Shown piece after piece: positions 26,834 through 35,621 of a stretch of DNA of 64,000 nt. Source of the DNA: Zobellia roscoffensis (lineage in GTDB: Bacteria; Bacteroidota; Bacteroidia; Flavobacteriales; Flavobacteriaceae). The position numbers and the translations under genes are program-made. The notes beneath the pieces are model-generated. The model did not search any database. It was not told the DNA's origin and was given only the letters and a program-made list of their open reading frames with translations. Every line of letters starts with the position of its first letter. Position 1 is the first letter of the stretch. Location of the stretch: positions 1,796,504 to 1,860,503 of the forward strand of contig NZ_JADDXT010000002.1 in assembly GCF_015330165.1 (NCBI RefSeq), in the 5' to 3' direction.

Positions 26834-28681
26834 ATGTGTGGAATAGTAGGTTATATAGGTCATAGAGATGCGTATCCGATTATTGTCAAAGGTTTGCAAC
26901 GTCTTGAATATAGAGGGTACGATAGTGCCGGTGTTGCCGTTTATGATGGCGAAAAAATAAACTTGGCAAAGACCAAAGGTAAGGTCGAGGATTTAAAGAA
27001 AAAGGCTGAAAGTTCCATTTCATTAGAAGGGAATCTTGGCATAGGTCATACACGTTGGGCTACCCACGGTGTGCCAAACGATACAAACTCCCACCCTCAT
27101 TACTCCAATTCAGGTGATTTGGTAATTATTCATAATGGAATTATTGAAAATTATGAGTCTATCAAGAAAGAGTTGGTTAAAAGAGGCTATACTTTTGAAT
27201 CTGATACAGATACTGAAGTTTTAATAAACCTTATTGAAGAAGTTCAAAAAACCGAGGATGTAAAGTTGGGTAAAGCAGTTCAGATAGCATTAAATGAAGT
27301 TGTAGGTGCATATGCTATTGCTGTTTTTGATATTAAGAAACCAGACGAGATTGTTGTTGCAAAACTTGGTAGTCCATTAGCCATTGGTGTTGGTGAGGAC
27401 GAGTTTTTCATAGCTTCGGATGCTTCTCCTTTTATAGAGTTTACTAATAATGCGGTTTATCTTCAAGATGAGGAAATGGCCATTGTTCGATTAGGAAAGG
27501 AAATCAAACTTCGTAAAATAAAGAATGATGCAGTAGCGTACCCTAATATCCTTGAACTCAAAATGAATATAGAGGAGATAGAAAAAGGGGGTTATGATCA
27601 CTTTATGCTTAAGGAAATATATGAGCAACCAAGAGCAATTTTGGATACCTATAGAGGTAGATTAAGAGCTGCGCAAGGGCTAATAAAAATGGCCGGTATT
27701 GATGAGAACATAGAAAAGTTCATGAATGCCAATCGTATAATTATTGTAGCCTGTGGTACATCTTGGCATGCAGGCTTGGTTGCCGAATATATATTTGAGG
27801 ACTTGGCAAGGATACCTGTAGAGGTGGAATATGCATCTGAATTTAGATATAGAAATCCGGTTATAACAGATAAAGATGTTCTTATAGCCATTTCGCAATC
27901 GGGTGAAACGGCAGATACGTTGGCTGCTATAAAATTGGCGAAGGAGAAAGGAGCATATGTGTTTGGCGTGTGTAATGTGGTTGGGTCTTCCATTGCGCGT
28001 GAAACGGATTCTGGTGCTTATACCCATGCAGGTCCGGAAATAGGAGTGGCATCAACTAAGGCTTTTACTACTCAAATTACCGTACTTACTTTGGTAGCTT
28101 TAAAGTTAGCAAAAGAAAAAGGTGTTTTCTCCCAGTCTAGATTTCATGAATTTTTGACTGAACTAGAAACTATTCCAGCAAAAGTAGAAAAGGTTTTAGA
28201 AAGTAATGCGCTTATCGAAATCATCGCGGATGTATATAAAGATTCTACAAATTGTTTGTATTTAGGTAGGGGATATAACTTCCCTGTTGCTTTAGAGGGT
28301 GCTTTAAAACTCAAAGAGATTAGTTATATTCATGCTGAGGGATATCCTGCAGCTGAAATGAAGCACGGACCAATTGCATTAATAGATGATCAAATGCCTG
28401 TTTTTGTTATAGCAACAAAGAAAGGCCACTATGAAAAAGTGGTAAGTAATATCCAAGAGATTAAATCTAGAAAAGGAAAGATTATAGCTATTGTAACTGA
28501 AGGAGATACGCAGGTTACAGAGTTAGCAGATCACGTGGTGGAAGTTCCTGAAACATTGGAAAGTCTTACGCCGTTGTTAACAACCATTCCGTTGCAATTG
28601 TTGTCATACCATATAGCGGTTATGAGAGGTTGTAACGTGGATCAGCCTAGAAACTTGGCAAAATCAGTAACCGTGGAATAG
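26834..28681 (+). CDS. glmS: glutamine-fructose-6-phosphate transaminase (isomerising)
   Basis: 615 residues. Makes glucosamine-6-phosphate from fructose-6-phosphate and glutamine, the first step toward UDP-GlcNAc for peptidoglycan and LPS. N-terminal class II amidotransferase with catalytic C2 (MCGIVGYIGH) and GHTRWATHG; two SIS domains follow (ACGTSWHAG, SQSGETADT; YLGRGYNFPVALEGALKLKE, SYIHAEGYPAAEMKHGP). Ends in the conserved DQPRNLAKSVTVE. Full length. A terminator-like hairpin follows. Confidence 0.98.
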   Translation: MCGIVGYIGHRDAYPIIVKGLQRLEYRGYDSAGVAVYDGEKINLAKTKGKVEDLKKKAESSISLEGNLGIGHTRWATHGVPNDTNSHPHYSNSGDLVIIHNGIIENYESIKKELVKRGYTFESDTDTEVLINLIEEVQKTEDVKLGKAVQIALNEVVGAYAIAVFDIKKPDEIVVAKLGSPLAIGVGEDEFFIASDASPFIEFTNNAVYLQDEEMAIVRLGKEIKLRKIKNDAVAYPNILELKMNIEEIEKGGYDHFMLKEIYEQPRAILDTYRGRLRAAQGLIKMAGIDENIEKFMNANRIIIVACGTSWHAGLVAEYIFEDLARIPVEVEYASEFRYRNPVITDKDVLIAISQSGETADTLAAIKLAKEKGAYVFGVCNVVGSSIARETDSGAYTHAGPEIGVASTKAFTTQITVLTLVALKLAKEKGVFSQSRFHEFLTELETIPAKVEKVLESNALIEIIADVYKDSTNCLYLGRGYNFPVALEGALKLKEISYIHAEGYPAAEMKHGPIALIDDQMPVFVIATKKGHYEKVVSNIQEIKSRKGKIIAIVTEGDTQVTELADHVVEVPETLESLTPLLTTIPLQLLSYHIAVMRGCNVDQPRNLAKSVTVE

Positions 28682-28710
28682 ACAGTTGCTGCTAATAAGG
28701 ATTGCTTCTA

Positions 28711-28745
28711 CAGGCCCTGACGTAAGTCGGGGCTTGTTGGTTTTA
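28711..28745 (+). terminator. terminator after glmS
   Basis: An 11-bp stem (28711-28721 with 28726-28736, two G-T pairs) around a GTAA tetraloop, followed by TTGGTTTT. Confidence 0.75.
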
Positions 28746-28838
28746 GTGAATATGTAATTTGAAGTGTATTTTTTTACGAAAAAAGTACTATGCACGCATA
28801 ATTTTTTCCATTTTATGATTCTCGGTCGAAAAAAAAAT

Positions 28839-28853
28839 GTAACTTCGAGTTAC
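28839..28853. promoter_or_regulatory. inverted repeat over a -7-like box before TonB receptor
   Basis: GTAACT-TCG-AGTTAC, perfect 6-bp arms, 24 bp before the ATG at 28878. It contains TAACTTCG, a near-match to the -7 box TAnnTTTG. Could be an operator or 5'-UTR hairpin; weak evidence. Confidence 0.3.
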
Positions 28854-28877
28854 TAACATTTTTAACTTAAACTTAAC

Positions 28878-31664
28878 ATGAGAGCAATACTATTTTTGGC
28901 CTTGCTGTTGGCGTCTAGCTTTGGATTTTCGCAAACAACGGTAAACGGGAAAGTGGTAGATCAGAACAGTCAGCCTGTACCAGGGGCCAATATCGTTATC
29001 GAAGGAAAAGCGATTGGCACCACAACGGATTTTGACGGTAATTTCAATTTACAAACGTCTGAAGTACCCCCTTTTCAGTTAAGAATTACCAGCATCGGAT
29101 ATTCCGATACTACAGAGGAAGTCACCTCTAACAACCAAACCCTGACCATTGTAATAGATGAGTCCCAAACATTTTTGGATGAAGTAGTTATATCGGCTTC
29201 TAGAACACCCGAGCGTATTTTTGAATCGCCTGTAACAGTAGAGAGAATAGGTGTTTCTGAAATAAAGAATACTACGGCCGCCGATTTTTATGGCGGACTA
29301 GAAAATTTGAAAGGGGTTGATGTAAATACCAACAGTTTAACGTTCAAATCAATAAACACAAGAGGTTTTGCGTCTTTTGCAAATACCCGCTTTATGCAAC
29401 TTGTTGATGGTATGGACAACTCAACTCCAGCATTAAATTTCCCTATTGGAAACTTGGTAGGTTTAGTTGAGCCAGATGTATTAAGTGTTGAACTATTGCC
29501 AGGAGCATCATCTGCACTTTACGGGGCGAATGCCTTTAATGGTATTTTGTTTATGCGAAGTAAAAATCCGTTTGATTATGAAGGTATAAGTGTGTCGGTC
29601 AAACGGGGAATAACTTCTCAAAAAGCTGCTGGTGATAATTCGTATACAGATTTTGGTATCAGGGCTGCATATAAATTCAGTGATAAATTTGCGGGTAAAG
29701 TTAATTTCGGATACCTAAAGGGAACTGACTGGGCAGCAAACAACCAAGATGATAGAAATACACCTGGTGGAACAAGAGCTAATTTAAACTACGATGGAAT
29801 TAATGTTTATGGAGATGAAGTTTCTACAAATATTAAGGAGGTTGCTCTTACTTTGGAAGGTTTAGGCGTTTTGCCTGCCGGTGCCAATGCTCTCGTTCCT
29901 TCAGAGATAGTGAGTAGAACAGGTTATGATGAAGGCGATCTTACCCAGTATAATGCGGAAAGTATAAAAGCGGATTGGGGTCTGTATTATAGACCAATTG
30001 AAGGTAAGAGCTTGGAGATTTCTTACGTGGGTAAAGTAGGTACAGGTACTACAATTTATCAAGGAACCAATAGATATAATATTGATGGGTTTTTCCAAGA
30101 ACAACACAAATTGGAAATTAAGAATGACAACTTTTTTGTAAGAGGTTATGTAGTAGCTGATAAAGCAGGTGATTCTTATGATATGGTTTTTACTGGAATC
30201 AACATCAACAGGTCTTGGAAAGATGATAATACTTGGTTCGGCGAATATACAGGTGCTTATGTTCAGGCTACTTTGGCAGGAGCCACAGATGTTCAGGCAC
30301 ATGCTGCAGCTAGGGCGCAAGCGGAGTCAGGAAGGTATTTGCCAGGAACATCAGAATTTGAAGCGGCCTTTAATAAAGTAATTAAAGATCCTGATTTGAG
30401 CAAAGGGTCTCAGTTTTACGATCAATCTAAATATTATCATGCGGATGGGAATTATAATTTTTCTCATTTAATAGATTGGGCCGAAATTCAAGTAGGAGGT
30501 TCTTTCAGAGAGTATAGTTTAAATTCTTTAGGTACGATTTATACGGATACAGATGGGCCAATTGACTATTCTGAATTTGGGATTTATTCACAGGTTCAAA
30601 AGACGTTACCTTTTGAAGGGGATAAGAGTTTAAAATTAACAGGATCTATTCGTTATGACAAATCCGAATTTTTTGACGGCTTCTTTTCTCCTAGAATATC
30701 TGCGGGTTATACTTTGAATCGGGACCATAACATTAGGGCTTCGGCACAGACAGGTTTCAGAAACCCTACTACTCAGGATCTTTTTATCGGTTTGGATGCT
30801 GGTAGAGCAATTTTGGTGGGTTCTGCACCAGATAATTTAGAACAGTATTCAAGAGATTATGATGTAAGTGCTACAGGTCAAGCTGTATTCGAACAGCCAG
30901 CTACTGTAACTCAAACAGGTGCTGTAGCGTATAATAATTCATACTCTGCAGCTTCTGTAGCTACATTGGGTGTTACTGGAAACTCTGAGGACCTTGAAAT
31001 AGCCAATCCGGATTTAGTTAAGCCAGAAAAAGTAACTTCTTTTGAAATAGGCTATAGAGGTAAGGTTGATAAGCTTGTTATTGATTTTAGCACCTACTAC
31101 AATAGCTATAAAGATTTCATTTCCCAAGAAGTAGTGGTAGCGCCATATTATGGAGAAGTTGGAGATGGTTCACTTTCTGTAGCGGCAATAGCGAACGGAG
31201 ATTTTCAGGCTTATAGCACATATACCAATACGGATGCTAACGTTAATTCCTACGGAGCTTCCTTAGGGCTTAATATGAAGGTGTTTGGAAACTTTAACTT
31301 AGGAGGTAGTTATACATTTACAAAATTAGATTTTGATCGTGATGCGAATCCAGATGTTATGTTAAATTTCAACACTCCGGAACACAAGTTCAAAGCATCT
31401 TTTGGAAATGAGCAGTTATTTGAAAATTTTGGATTTAACGTATCATACAGATTCAGTGATGATTATTACTGGGAAGCTACTTTTGGAAATGGCGTTATTC
31501 CAGAATTTCATGTAGTTGATGCGCAAATCAATTATGAAGTTCCAAGTATTAAATCTTCCTTTAAACTGGGAGGAACAAACCTTACGGGTAAAGAATACTA
31601 CACTGCATTCGGTACCGGAAATATTGGGTCTATGTACTACTTATCTTGGACAATTAATAATTAA
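28878..31664 (+). CDS. TonB-dependent receptor with carboxypeptidase-like domain
   Basis: 928 residues. Signal peptide 1-19 (ending GFSQ), then a carboxypeptidase-regulatory-like domain (about 20-98: VNGKVVDQNSQPVPGANIVI), a plug with LDEVVISASRTPERI and the VELLPGASSALYGANAFNGI motif, and a large barrel ending in LSWTINN. There is no SusD-type partner; instead an SGNH-hydrolase-like lipoprotein follows 20 bp downstream. This suggests uptake of a lipid- or ester-containing substrate, or a non-glycan compound; the ligand is unknown. Confidence 0.92.
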   Translation: MRAILFLALLLASSFGFSQTTVNGKVVDQNSQPVPGANIVIEGKAIGTTTDFDGNFNLQTSEVPPFQLRITSIGYSDTTEEVTSNNQTLTIVIDESQTFLDEVVISASRTPERIFESPVTVERIGVSEIKNTTAADFYGGLENLKGVDVNTNSLTFKSINTRGFASFANTRFMQLVDGMDNSTPALNFPIGNLVGLVEPDVLSVELLPGASSALYGANAFNGILFMRSKNPFDYEGISVSVKRGITSQKAAGDNSYTDFGIRAAYKFSDKFAGKVNFGYLKGTDWAANNQDDRNTPGGTRANLNYDGINVYGDEVSTNIKEVALTLEGLGVLPAGANALVPSEIVSRTGYDEGDLTQYNAESIKADWGLYYRPIEGKSLEISYVGKVGTGTTIYQGTNRYNIDGFFQEQHKLEIKNDNFFVRGYVVADKAGDSYDMVFTGININRSWKDDNTWFGEYTGAYVQATLAGATDVQAHAAARAQAESGRYLPGTSEFEAAFNKVIKDPDLSKGSQFYDQSKYYHADGNYNFSHLIDWAEIQVGGSFREYSLNSLGTIYTDTDGPIDYSEFGIYSQVQKTLPFEGDKSLKLTGSIRYDKSEFFDGFFSPRISAGYTLNRDHNIRASAQTGFRNPTTQDLFIGLDAGRAILVGSAPDNLEQYSRDYDVSATGQAVFEQPATVTQTGAVAYNNSYSAASVATLGVTGNSEDLEIANPDLVKPEKVTSFEIGYRGKVDKLVIDFSTYYNSYKDFISQEVVVAPYYGEVGDGSLSVAAIANGDFQAYSTYTNTDANVNSYGASLGLNMKVFGNFNLGGSYTFTKLDFDRDANPDVMLNFNTPEHKFKASFGNEQLFENFGFNVSYRFSDDYYWEATFGNGVIPEFHVVDAQINYEVPSIKSSFKLGGTNLTGKEYYTAFGTGNIGSMYYLSWTINN

Positions 31665-31684
31665 ATTTTTAATCTAAAGTAGAA

Positions 31685-33310
31685 ATGAAAAACTTAAAAT
31701 ATATATACATCTCTTTAGGTATATTGGCTTTAACGGCTTGTAATGACCCTGAAGATGTTGATCTTGAGCCAGAAGTAGTGGCGGAGGCACTTGTTGAATT
31801 AAATGCTGGTTCAGCAGATTTTTCAACTTATGTTTCTTTGGGAAATTCGTTAACGGCAGGTTTCACGGATAATGCTCTTTTTATTGCAGGGCAAGAAAAT
31901 TCAATGCCAAATTTATTATCTACAAAATTTGCTTTGGTAGGAGGCGGTGCTTTTTCACAGCCTTTAATGAACGATAATATTGGAGGCTTGTTGGCTGGAG
32001 GGACGCAAATAGAAGGGTTTAATCCAAGGTTAGTTTTTGGAGGTGCAGGACCAGTTGATTTGGAAGAAGTTGTTGGGCCTGTTGCTTCAACAACGGATAT
32101 TGTTTTGAACAATCCAACAGGTCCGTTTAATAATATGGGCGTTCCTGGAGCTAAGAGTTTTCACTTAATTTTCCCCGGTTATGGTGATATATCCAAACTA
32201 GTGGAAGAACGTGCTAATCCGTATTATGTTAGGATGACAGGAGCCACTCCTAATGCATCGGTGTTAGAGTTGGCAATGGCACAGTCACCAACATTTTTTA
32301 GTCTGTGGATTGGAAATAACGATGTTTTGGGCTATGCACTATCAGGTGGAGATGGTACAAATCTCATAACGGATCAACCCACTTTCGATTTTGCTATAAA
32401 TACACTGGTGACCACTCTAACTTCAAGTGGTGCAAAAGGTGTAATGGCTAACATACCTTATGTAACATCTATACCACACTTTACAACCGTTCCCCATGAC
32501 CCAATAGATCCAGCAGAAAATGATTTTGCAGCTCAGGTTCCAACTTTAAATACAGTTTATGGGGCTTTGAACCAGGTTTACAATGCAATGGGCGAAACAG
32601 CACGTGTAGTAGTGTTTTCTGATTCTTTAAATAATGCAGTAGTAATTAAAGATGAGTCATTAACGGATATCTCAGCTCAGATTACTGGCGCTTTTAATGC
32701 TAACCCTGCTTTCCCTGTCTTTGTAACACAATTAGGTTTATCTGAGGAGGCTGCTCCTTTGGTGGCTAGTCTTTTGGGTGCCACTTACGGGCAGACAAGG
32801 CCGGCAACGGAAAACGATTTATTGGTATTGCCTAGCAGTAATGTTATTGGTACCGTAAATGAAGCTTCTTTCGCAGCATTATCTGCAGCAAATTTACCAC
32901 CTGAAGTTGCCGGACAATTTTCTGTTGAGGGTATTACTTTGCCGTTAGCGGACAAATGGGTGTTAACGCCAGAGGAACAAGATGAAATTAAAATAGCTAC
33001 AGATGCTTTTAACGCTACGATTTCTTCTGCTGCATCCGGAGCGAGTTTGGCTTTTGTAGACGCCAACCAACTATTACAAGATTTGGCTCAAGGAGGTGTT
33101 ACTGATGGGGATTTTACCTTAACGGCCAATTTGGTAACTGGTGGAGGTTTTTCTTTAGATGGTGTGCATTTGACCGCAAGAGGATACGCTCTAATCGCTA
33201 ATGAATTTATGAAGGCTATCGATGCTGCTTATCAATCTAATTTTGAGGCATCGGGCTCATTGTTCAACATCGGAAATTATCCAACGAACTACTCGCCTGC
33301 ATTACAATAG
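31685..33310 (+). CDS. SGNH/GDSL-hydrolase-like lipoprotein
   Basis: 541 residues. Lipobox-like LTAC with Cys19, then NDPEDVDLEPE, a typical surface-export acidic stretch. SGNH blocks are visible: block I GNSLTAG (S55; the usual Asp of GDSL is Asn), block III GNNDVLG, and block V DGVHLT with D492 and H495. The catalytic Ser/Asp/His are therefore present. Probably an esterase or lipase anchored to the outer membrane. Located 20 bp after a TonB receptor, probably working on the substrate of that receptor. A terminator follows. Confidence 0.85.
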   Translation: MKNLKYIYISLGILALTACNDPEDVDLEPEVVAEALVELNAGSADFSTYVSLGNSLTAGFTDNALFIAGQENSMPNLLSTKFALVGGGAFSQPLMNDNIGGLLAGGTQIEGFNPRLVFGGAGPVDLEEVVGPVASTTDIVLNNPTGPFNNMGVPGAKSFHLIFPGYGDISKLVEERANPYYVRMTGATPNASVLELAMAQSPTFFSLWIGNNDVLGYALSGGDGTNLITDQPTFDFAINTLVTTLTSSGAKGVMANIPYVTSIPHFTTVPHDPIDPAENDFAAQVPTLNTVYGALNQVYNAMGETARVVVFSDSLNNAVVIKDESLTDISAQITGAFNANPAFPVFVTQLGLSEEAAPLVASLLGATYGQTRPATENDLLVLPSSNVIGTVNEASFAALSAANLPPEVAGQFSVEGITLPLADKWVLTPEEQDEIKIATDAFNATISSAASGASLAFVDANQLLQDLAQGGVTDGDFTLTANLVTGGGFSLDGVHLTARGYALIANEFMKAIDAAYQSNFEASGSLFNIGNYPTNYSPALQ

Positions 33311-33335
33311 GCATTGTTTTTCTTACATTTTATAA

Positions 33336-33361
33336 GGCGCCAGTTAGTGGCGTCTTTTTTT
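33336..33361 (+). terminator. terminator after SGNH lipoprotein gene
   Basis: 7-bp stem GGCGCCA / TGGCGTC (33336-33342, 33348-33354, one G-T pair), a GTTAG loop, then seven T. Confidence 0.85.
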
Positions 33362-33386
33362 GTGCTGAAAAAAGAATAAAAAGTAG

Positions 33387-33417
33387 TTTACAATTCGAGT
33401 TGAAAAACATACCTTTG
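33387..33417 (+). promoter_or_regulatory. promoter of atpD
   Basis: TTTA (33387-33390), a 19-bp spacer and TACCTTTG (33410-33417), an exact -7 box. The ATG is at 33493, leaving a leader of about 70 nt. Confidence 0.6.
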
Positions 33418-33492
33418 CAGCCTGAAAAACATAGGTGTATTAAGGTGTTTTTCAATACAGTAAGTAATTTGAATTCATAAACTAATAAAGTA

Positions 33493-35001
33493 ATGTCAAA
33501 AGTTACAGGTAAAGTTTCCCAGATTATTGGGCCGGTAGTCGATGTGGAATTCCAATCAGGAGATGCCCTTCCAAAAATTTACGATTCTCTTGAAATCGCT
33601 GGTAAAGATGGTTCTAAACTAGTTTTAGAGGTACAATCTCATGTTGGTGAAAACACTGTGAGAACAATTTCCATGGATTCTACTGATGGTCTAAGTAGAG
33701 GAACAGATGTGCTTTCGACAGGTAGCGCAATTCAAATGCCGGTTGGAGATGATGTTTATGGTCGTCTTTTCAACGTAATCGGTGATGCTATCGATGGTTT
33801 GGGCGAATTGCCAAAATCAGGTAAGGATGGTTTGCCAATCCACAGAGAGGCTCCAAAATTTGAAGATCTTTCTACTTCTACTGAAGTTCTTTTTACCGGT
33901 ATTAAAGTAATTGACCTTATTGAACCTTATGCAAAAGGTGGTAAGATTGGATTGTTCGGTGGTGCAGGTGTTGGTAAGACCGTATTGATTCAGGAGTTAA
34001 TTAACAATATTGCAAAGGGTCACGGTGGTCTTTCTGTATTTGCTGGTGTTGGTGAACGTACTCGTGAAGGAAACGATTTACTTCGTGAGATGTTGGAATC
34101 TGGTATTATCAAATACGGTGATGATTTCATGCATTCTATGGAAGAAGGCGGATGGGATCTTACCAAGGTTGATAAAGCGGCTATGAAAGACTCAAAAGCG
34201 ACTTTCGTTTTTGGTCAAATGAACGAACCACCAGGAGCACGTGCTCGTGTGGCATTGTCAGGTTTGACAATTGCTGAGTATTTCCGTGATGGTGCAGGAG
34301 AAGGTCAAGGTAAGGATGTACTTTTCTTTGTAGATAATATTTTCCGTTTTACGCAAGCAGGTTCTGAGGTATCGGCACTTTTGGGTCGTATGCCATCTGC
34401 AGTAGGTTACCAACCAACTTTGGCAACAGAGATGGGTGCCATGCAAGAGCGTATTACATCAACTAAAAGAGGTTCTATTACATCTGTACAGGCGGTTTAC
34501 GTTCCTGCGGATGATTTAACGGATCCAGCTCCAGCAACAACCTTTGCTCACTTGGATGCTACAACGGTACTTTCTCGTAAGATTGCCGAGCTAGGTATAT
34601 ATCCTGCGGTAGATCCATTGGATTCTACTTCTCGTATCTTAACAGCAGATATTTTAGGAAATGACCATTACAACTGTGCACAACGTGTAAAAGAGTTGTT
34701 ACAACGTTATAAAGAATTGCAAGATATTATTGCTATTCTTGGTATGGAAGAACTTTCTGAAGAAGATAAGTCTGCAGTAGGTCGTGCAAGACGTGTGCAA
34801 CGTTTCCTTTCTCAGCCTTTCCACGTAGCAGAGCAGTTTACAGGACTTAAAGGTGTATTGGTTGATATTAAAGAAACCATTAAAGGATTTAATATGATTA
34901 TGGACGGGGAGTTAGATCACCTACCAGAATCTGCCTTTAACCTTAAAGGAACTATTGAAGAAGCAATAGAAGCTGGTGAGAAAATGTTAGCTGAAGCTTA
35001 A
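33493..35001 (+). CDS. atpD: ATP synthase F1 subunit beta
   Basis: 502 residues. Catalytic beta subunit of F1, making ATP from the proton or sodium gradient. P-loop GGAGVGKTV near residue 157, the AGVGERTREGNDL segment, the DELSEED-loop equivalent ELSEEDK near 420, and the family signature PAVDPLDSTS. With atpC it forms a two-gene unit away from the genes for the other subunits, which are not in this window; this split is normal for Bacteroidota. Confidence 0.98.
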   Translation: MSKVTGKVSQIIGPVVDVEFQSGDALPKIYDSLEIAGKDGSKLVLEVQSHVGENTVRTISMDSTDGLSRGTDVLSTGSAIQMPVGDDVYGRLFNVIGDAIDGLGELPKSGKDGLPIHREAPKFEDLSTSTEVLFTGIKVIDLIEPYAKGGKIGLFGGAGVGKTVLIQELINNIAKGHGGLSVFAGVGERTREGNDLLREMLESGIIKYGDDFMHSMEEGGWDLTKVDKAAMKDSKATFVFGQMNEPPGARARVALSGLTIAEYFRDGAGEGQGKDVLFFVDNIFRFTQAGSEVSALLGRMPSAVGYQPTLATEMGAMQERITSTKRGSITSVQAVYVPADDLTDPAPATTFAHLDATTVLSRKIAELGIYPAVDPLDSTSRILTADILGNDHYNCAQRVKELLQRYKELQDIIAILGMEELSEEDKSAVGRARRVQRFLSQPFHVAEQFTGLKGVLVDIKETIKGFNMIMDGELDHLPESAFNLKGTIEEAIEAGEKMLAEA

Positions 35002-35079
35002 TTAGTACGAAGTAAATTGTAATTAGTACTGAATATACGGTACTAGCTATTAACTACTAACTACTCAATACTAAAAAGG
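35002..35079 (+). repeat. TAGTA-rich spacer between atpD and atpC
   Basis: 78 bp made largely of variants of ATTAGTAC and ACTACTAA, including an inverted pair TAGTAC / GTACTA (35024-35029, 35040-35045). The atpD-atpC gap is usually short in other genera, so this may be an inserted small dispersed repeat or an RNA stem that sets the beta:epsilon ratio. Confidence 0.4.
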
Positions 35080-35358
35080 ATGTATTTAGAAATTGTATCA
35101 CCAGAAGCCACTTTATTTTCAGGCGAAGTAACATCGGTAACTGTACCAGGTGTGAATGGCGAGTTTCAGATTTTGAACGGTCACGCCGCTATAGTTTCAT
35201 TGCTTCAAGAAGGTAATGTTCGTGTTGATGGCAATATAAAAATAGATGAAGCGTACGCTTCTAAGTTCTCAAAAGATGCTAGCGGAAAGGTAATTCTTCC
35301 CATTGCTAGCGGAACTGTTGAAATGAGTGATAATCGGGTAATTGTATTGGCCGATTAA
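35080..35358 (+). CDS. atpC: ATP synthase F1 subunit epsilon (short form)
   Basis: 92 residues. It consists only of the N-terminal beta-barrel domain (MYLEIVSPEATLFSGEVTSVTVPGVNGEFQIL, GHAAIVSLL). The C-terminal two-helix domain, which inhibits ATP hydrolysis in E. coli, is missing; E. coli epsilon is about 139 residues. Short forms are common in Bacteroidota. Couples gamma and the c-ring in the rotor. A strong terminator follows 24 bp later. Confidence 0.95.
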   Translation: MYLEIVSPEATLFSGEVTSVTVPGVNGEFQILNGHAAIVSLLQEGNVRVDGNIKIDEAYASKFSKDASGKVILPIASGTVEMSDNRVIVLAD

Positions 35359-35382
35359 ATAGTACATTTTTATTATAATTAT

Positions 35383-35414
35383 AAAGGCTACACCTAAAAG
35401 TGTAGCCTTTTTTT
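35383..35414 (+). terminator. terminator after atpC (possibly shared)
   Basis: 11-bp perfect stem AAAGGCTACAC / GTGTAGCCTTT (35383-35393, 35400-35410), 6-base loop, then T-run. The T-run overlaps the end of the convergent XRE gene, so it may act in both directions. Confidence 0.9.
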
Positions 35415-35619
35415 ATTCTATTTCATAAGAAAGAATATCTGCCGGTTGACAATCTAACGCCTTACAAATTGCTTCAAGAGTTGAAAACCGTATAGCTTTA
35501 GCTTTGCCTGACTTTAGAATAGATAGATTGGCTTCTGTTATACCTATCATTTCTGCGAGTTCTTTACTTTTTAGATTACGGTCTGCTAATACAGTATTTA
35601 AGTTGACGACGATGCTCAT
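35413..35619 (-). CDS. XRE-family HTH regulator (YozG-like)
   Basis: 68 residues, almost only a Cro/C1-type helix-turn-helix domain: LKSKELAEMIGITEANLSILKSGKAKAIRFSTLEAICKAL. It follows a DUF2975 membrane protein gene with just 2 bp between stop and start. This DUF2975-XRE pairing is the yoaS-yozG type found in Bacilli and Bacteroidota. The likely targets are the two palindromic sites at 36646-36693 in front of the same transcript, so it probably represses its own operon; this is inference. Confidence 0.92.
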   Translation of the reverse strand: MSIVVNLNTVLADRNLKSKELAEMIGITEANLSILKSGKAKAIRFSTLEAICKALDCQPADILSYEIE

Positions 35620-35621
35620 AG

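Noticed and set aside
27649..28027. Two overlapping minus-strand frames of about 115 codons inside glmS
   Set aside because: Overlap a full, well-conserved glmS; no family match and no start signals.
29901..30320. Minus-strand 139-codon frame inside the TonB receptor
   Set aside because: Shadow of the receptor frame; Cys/Ser-rich without a pattern.
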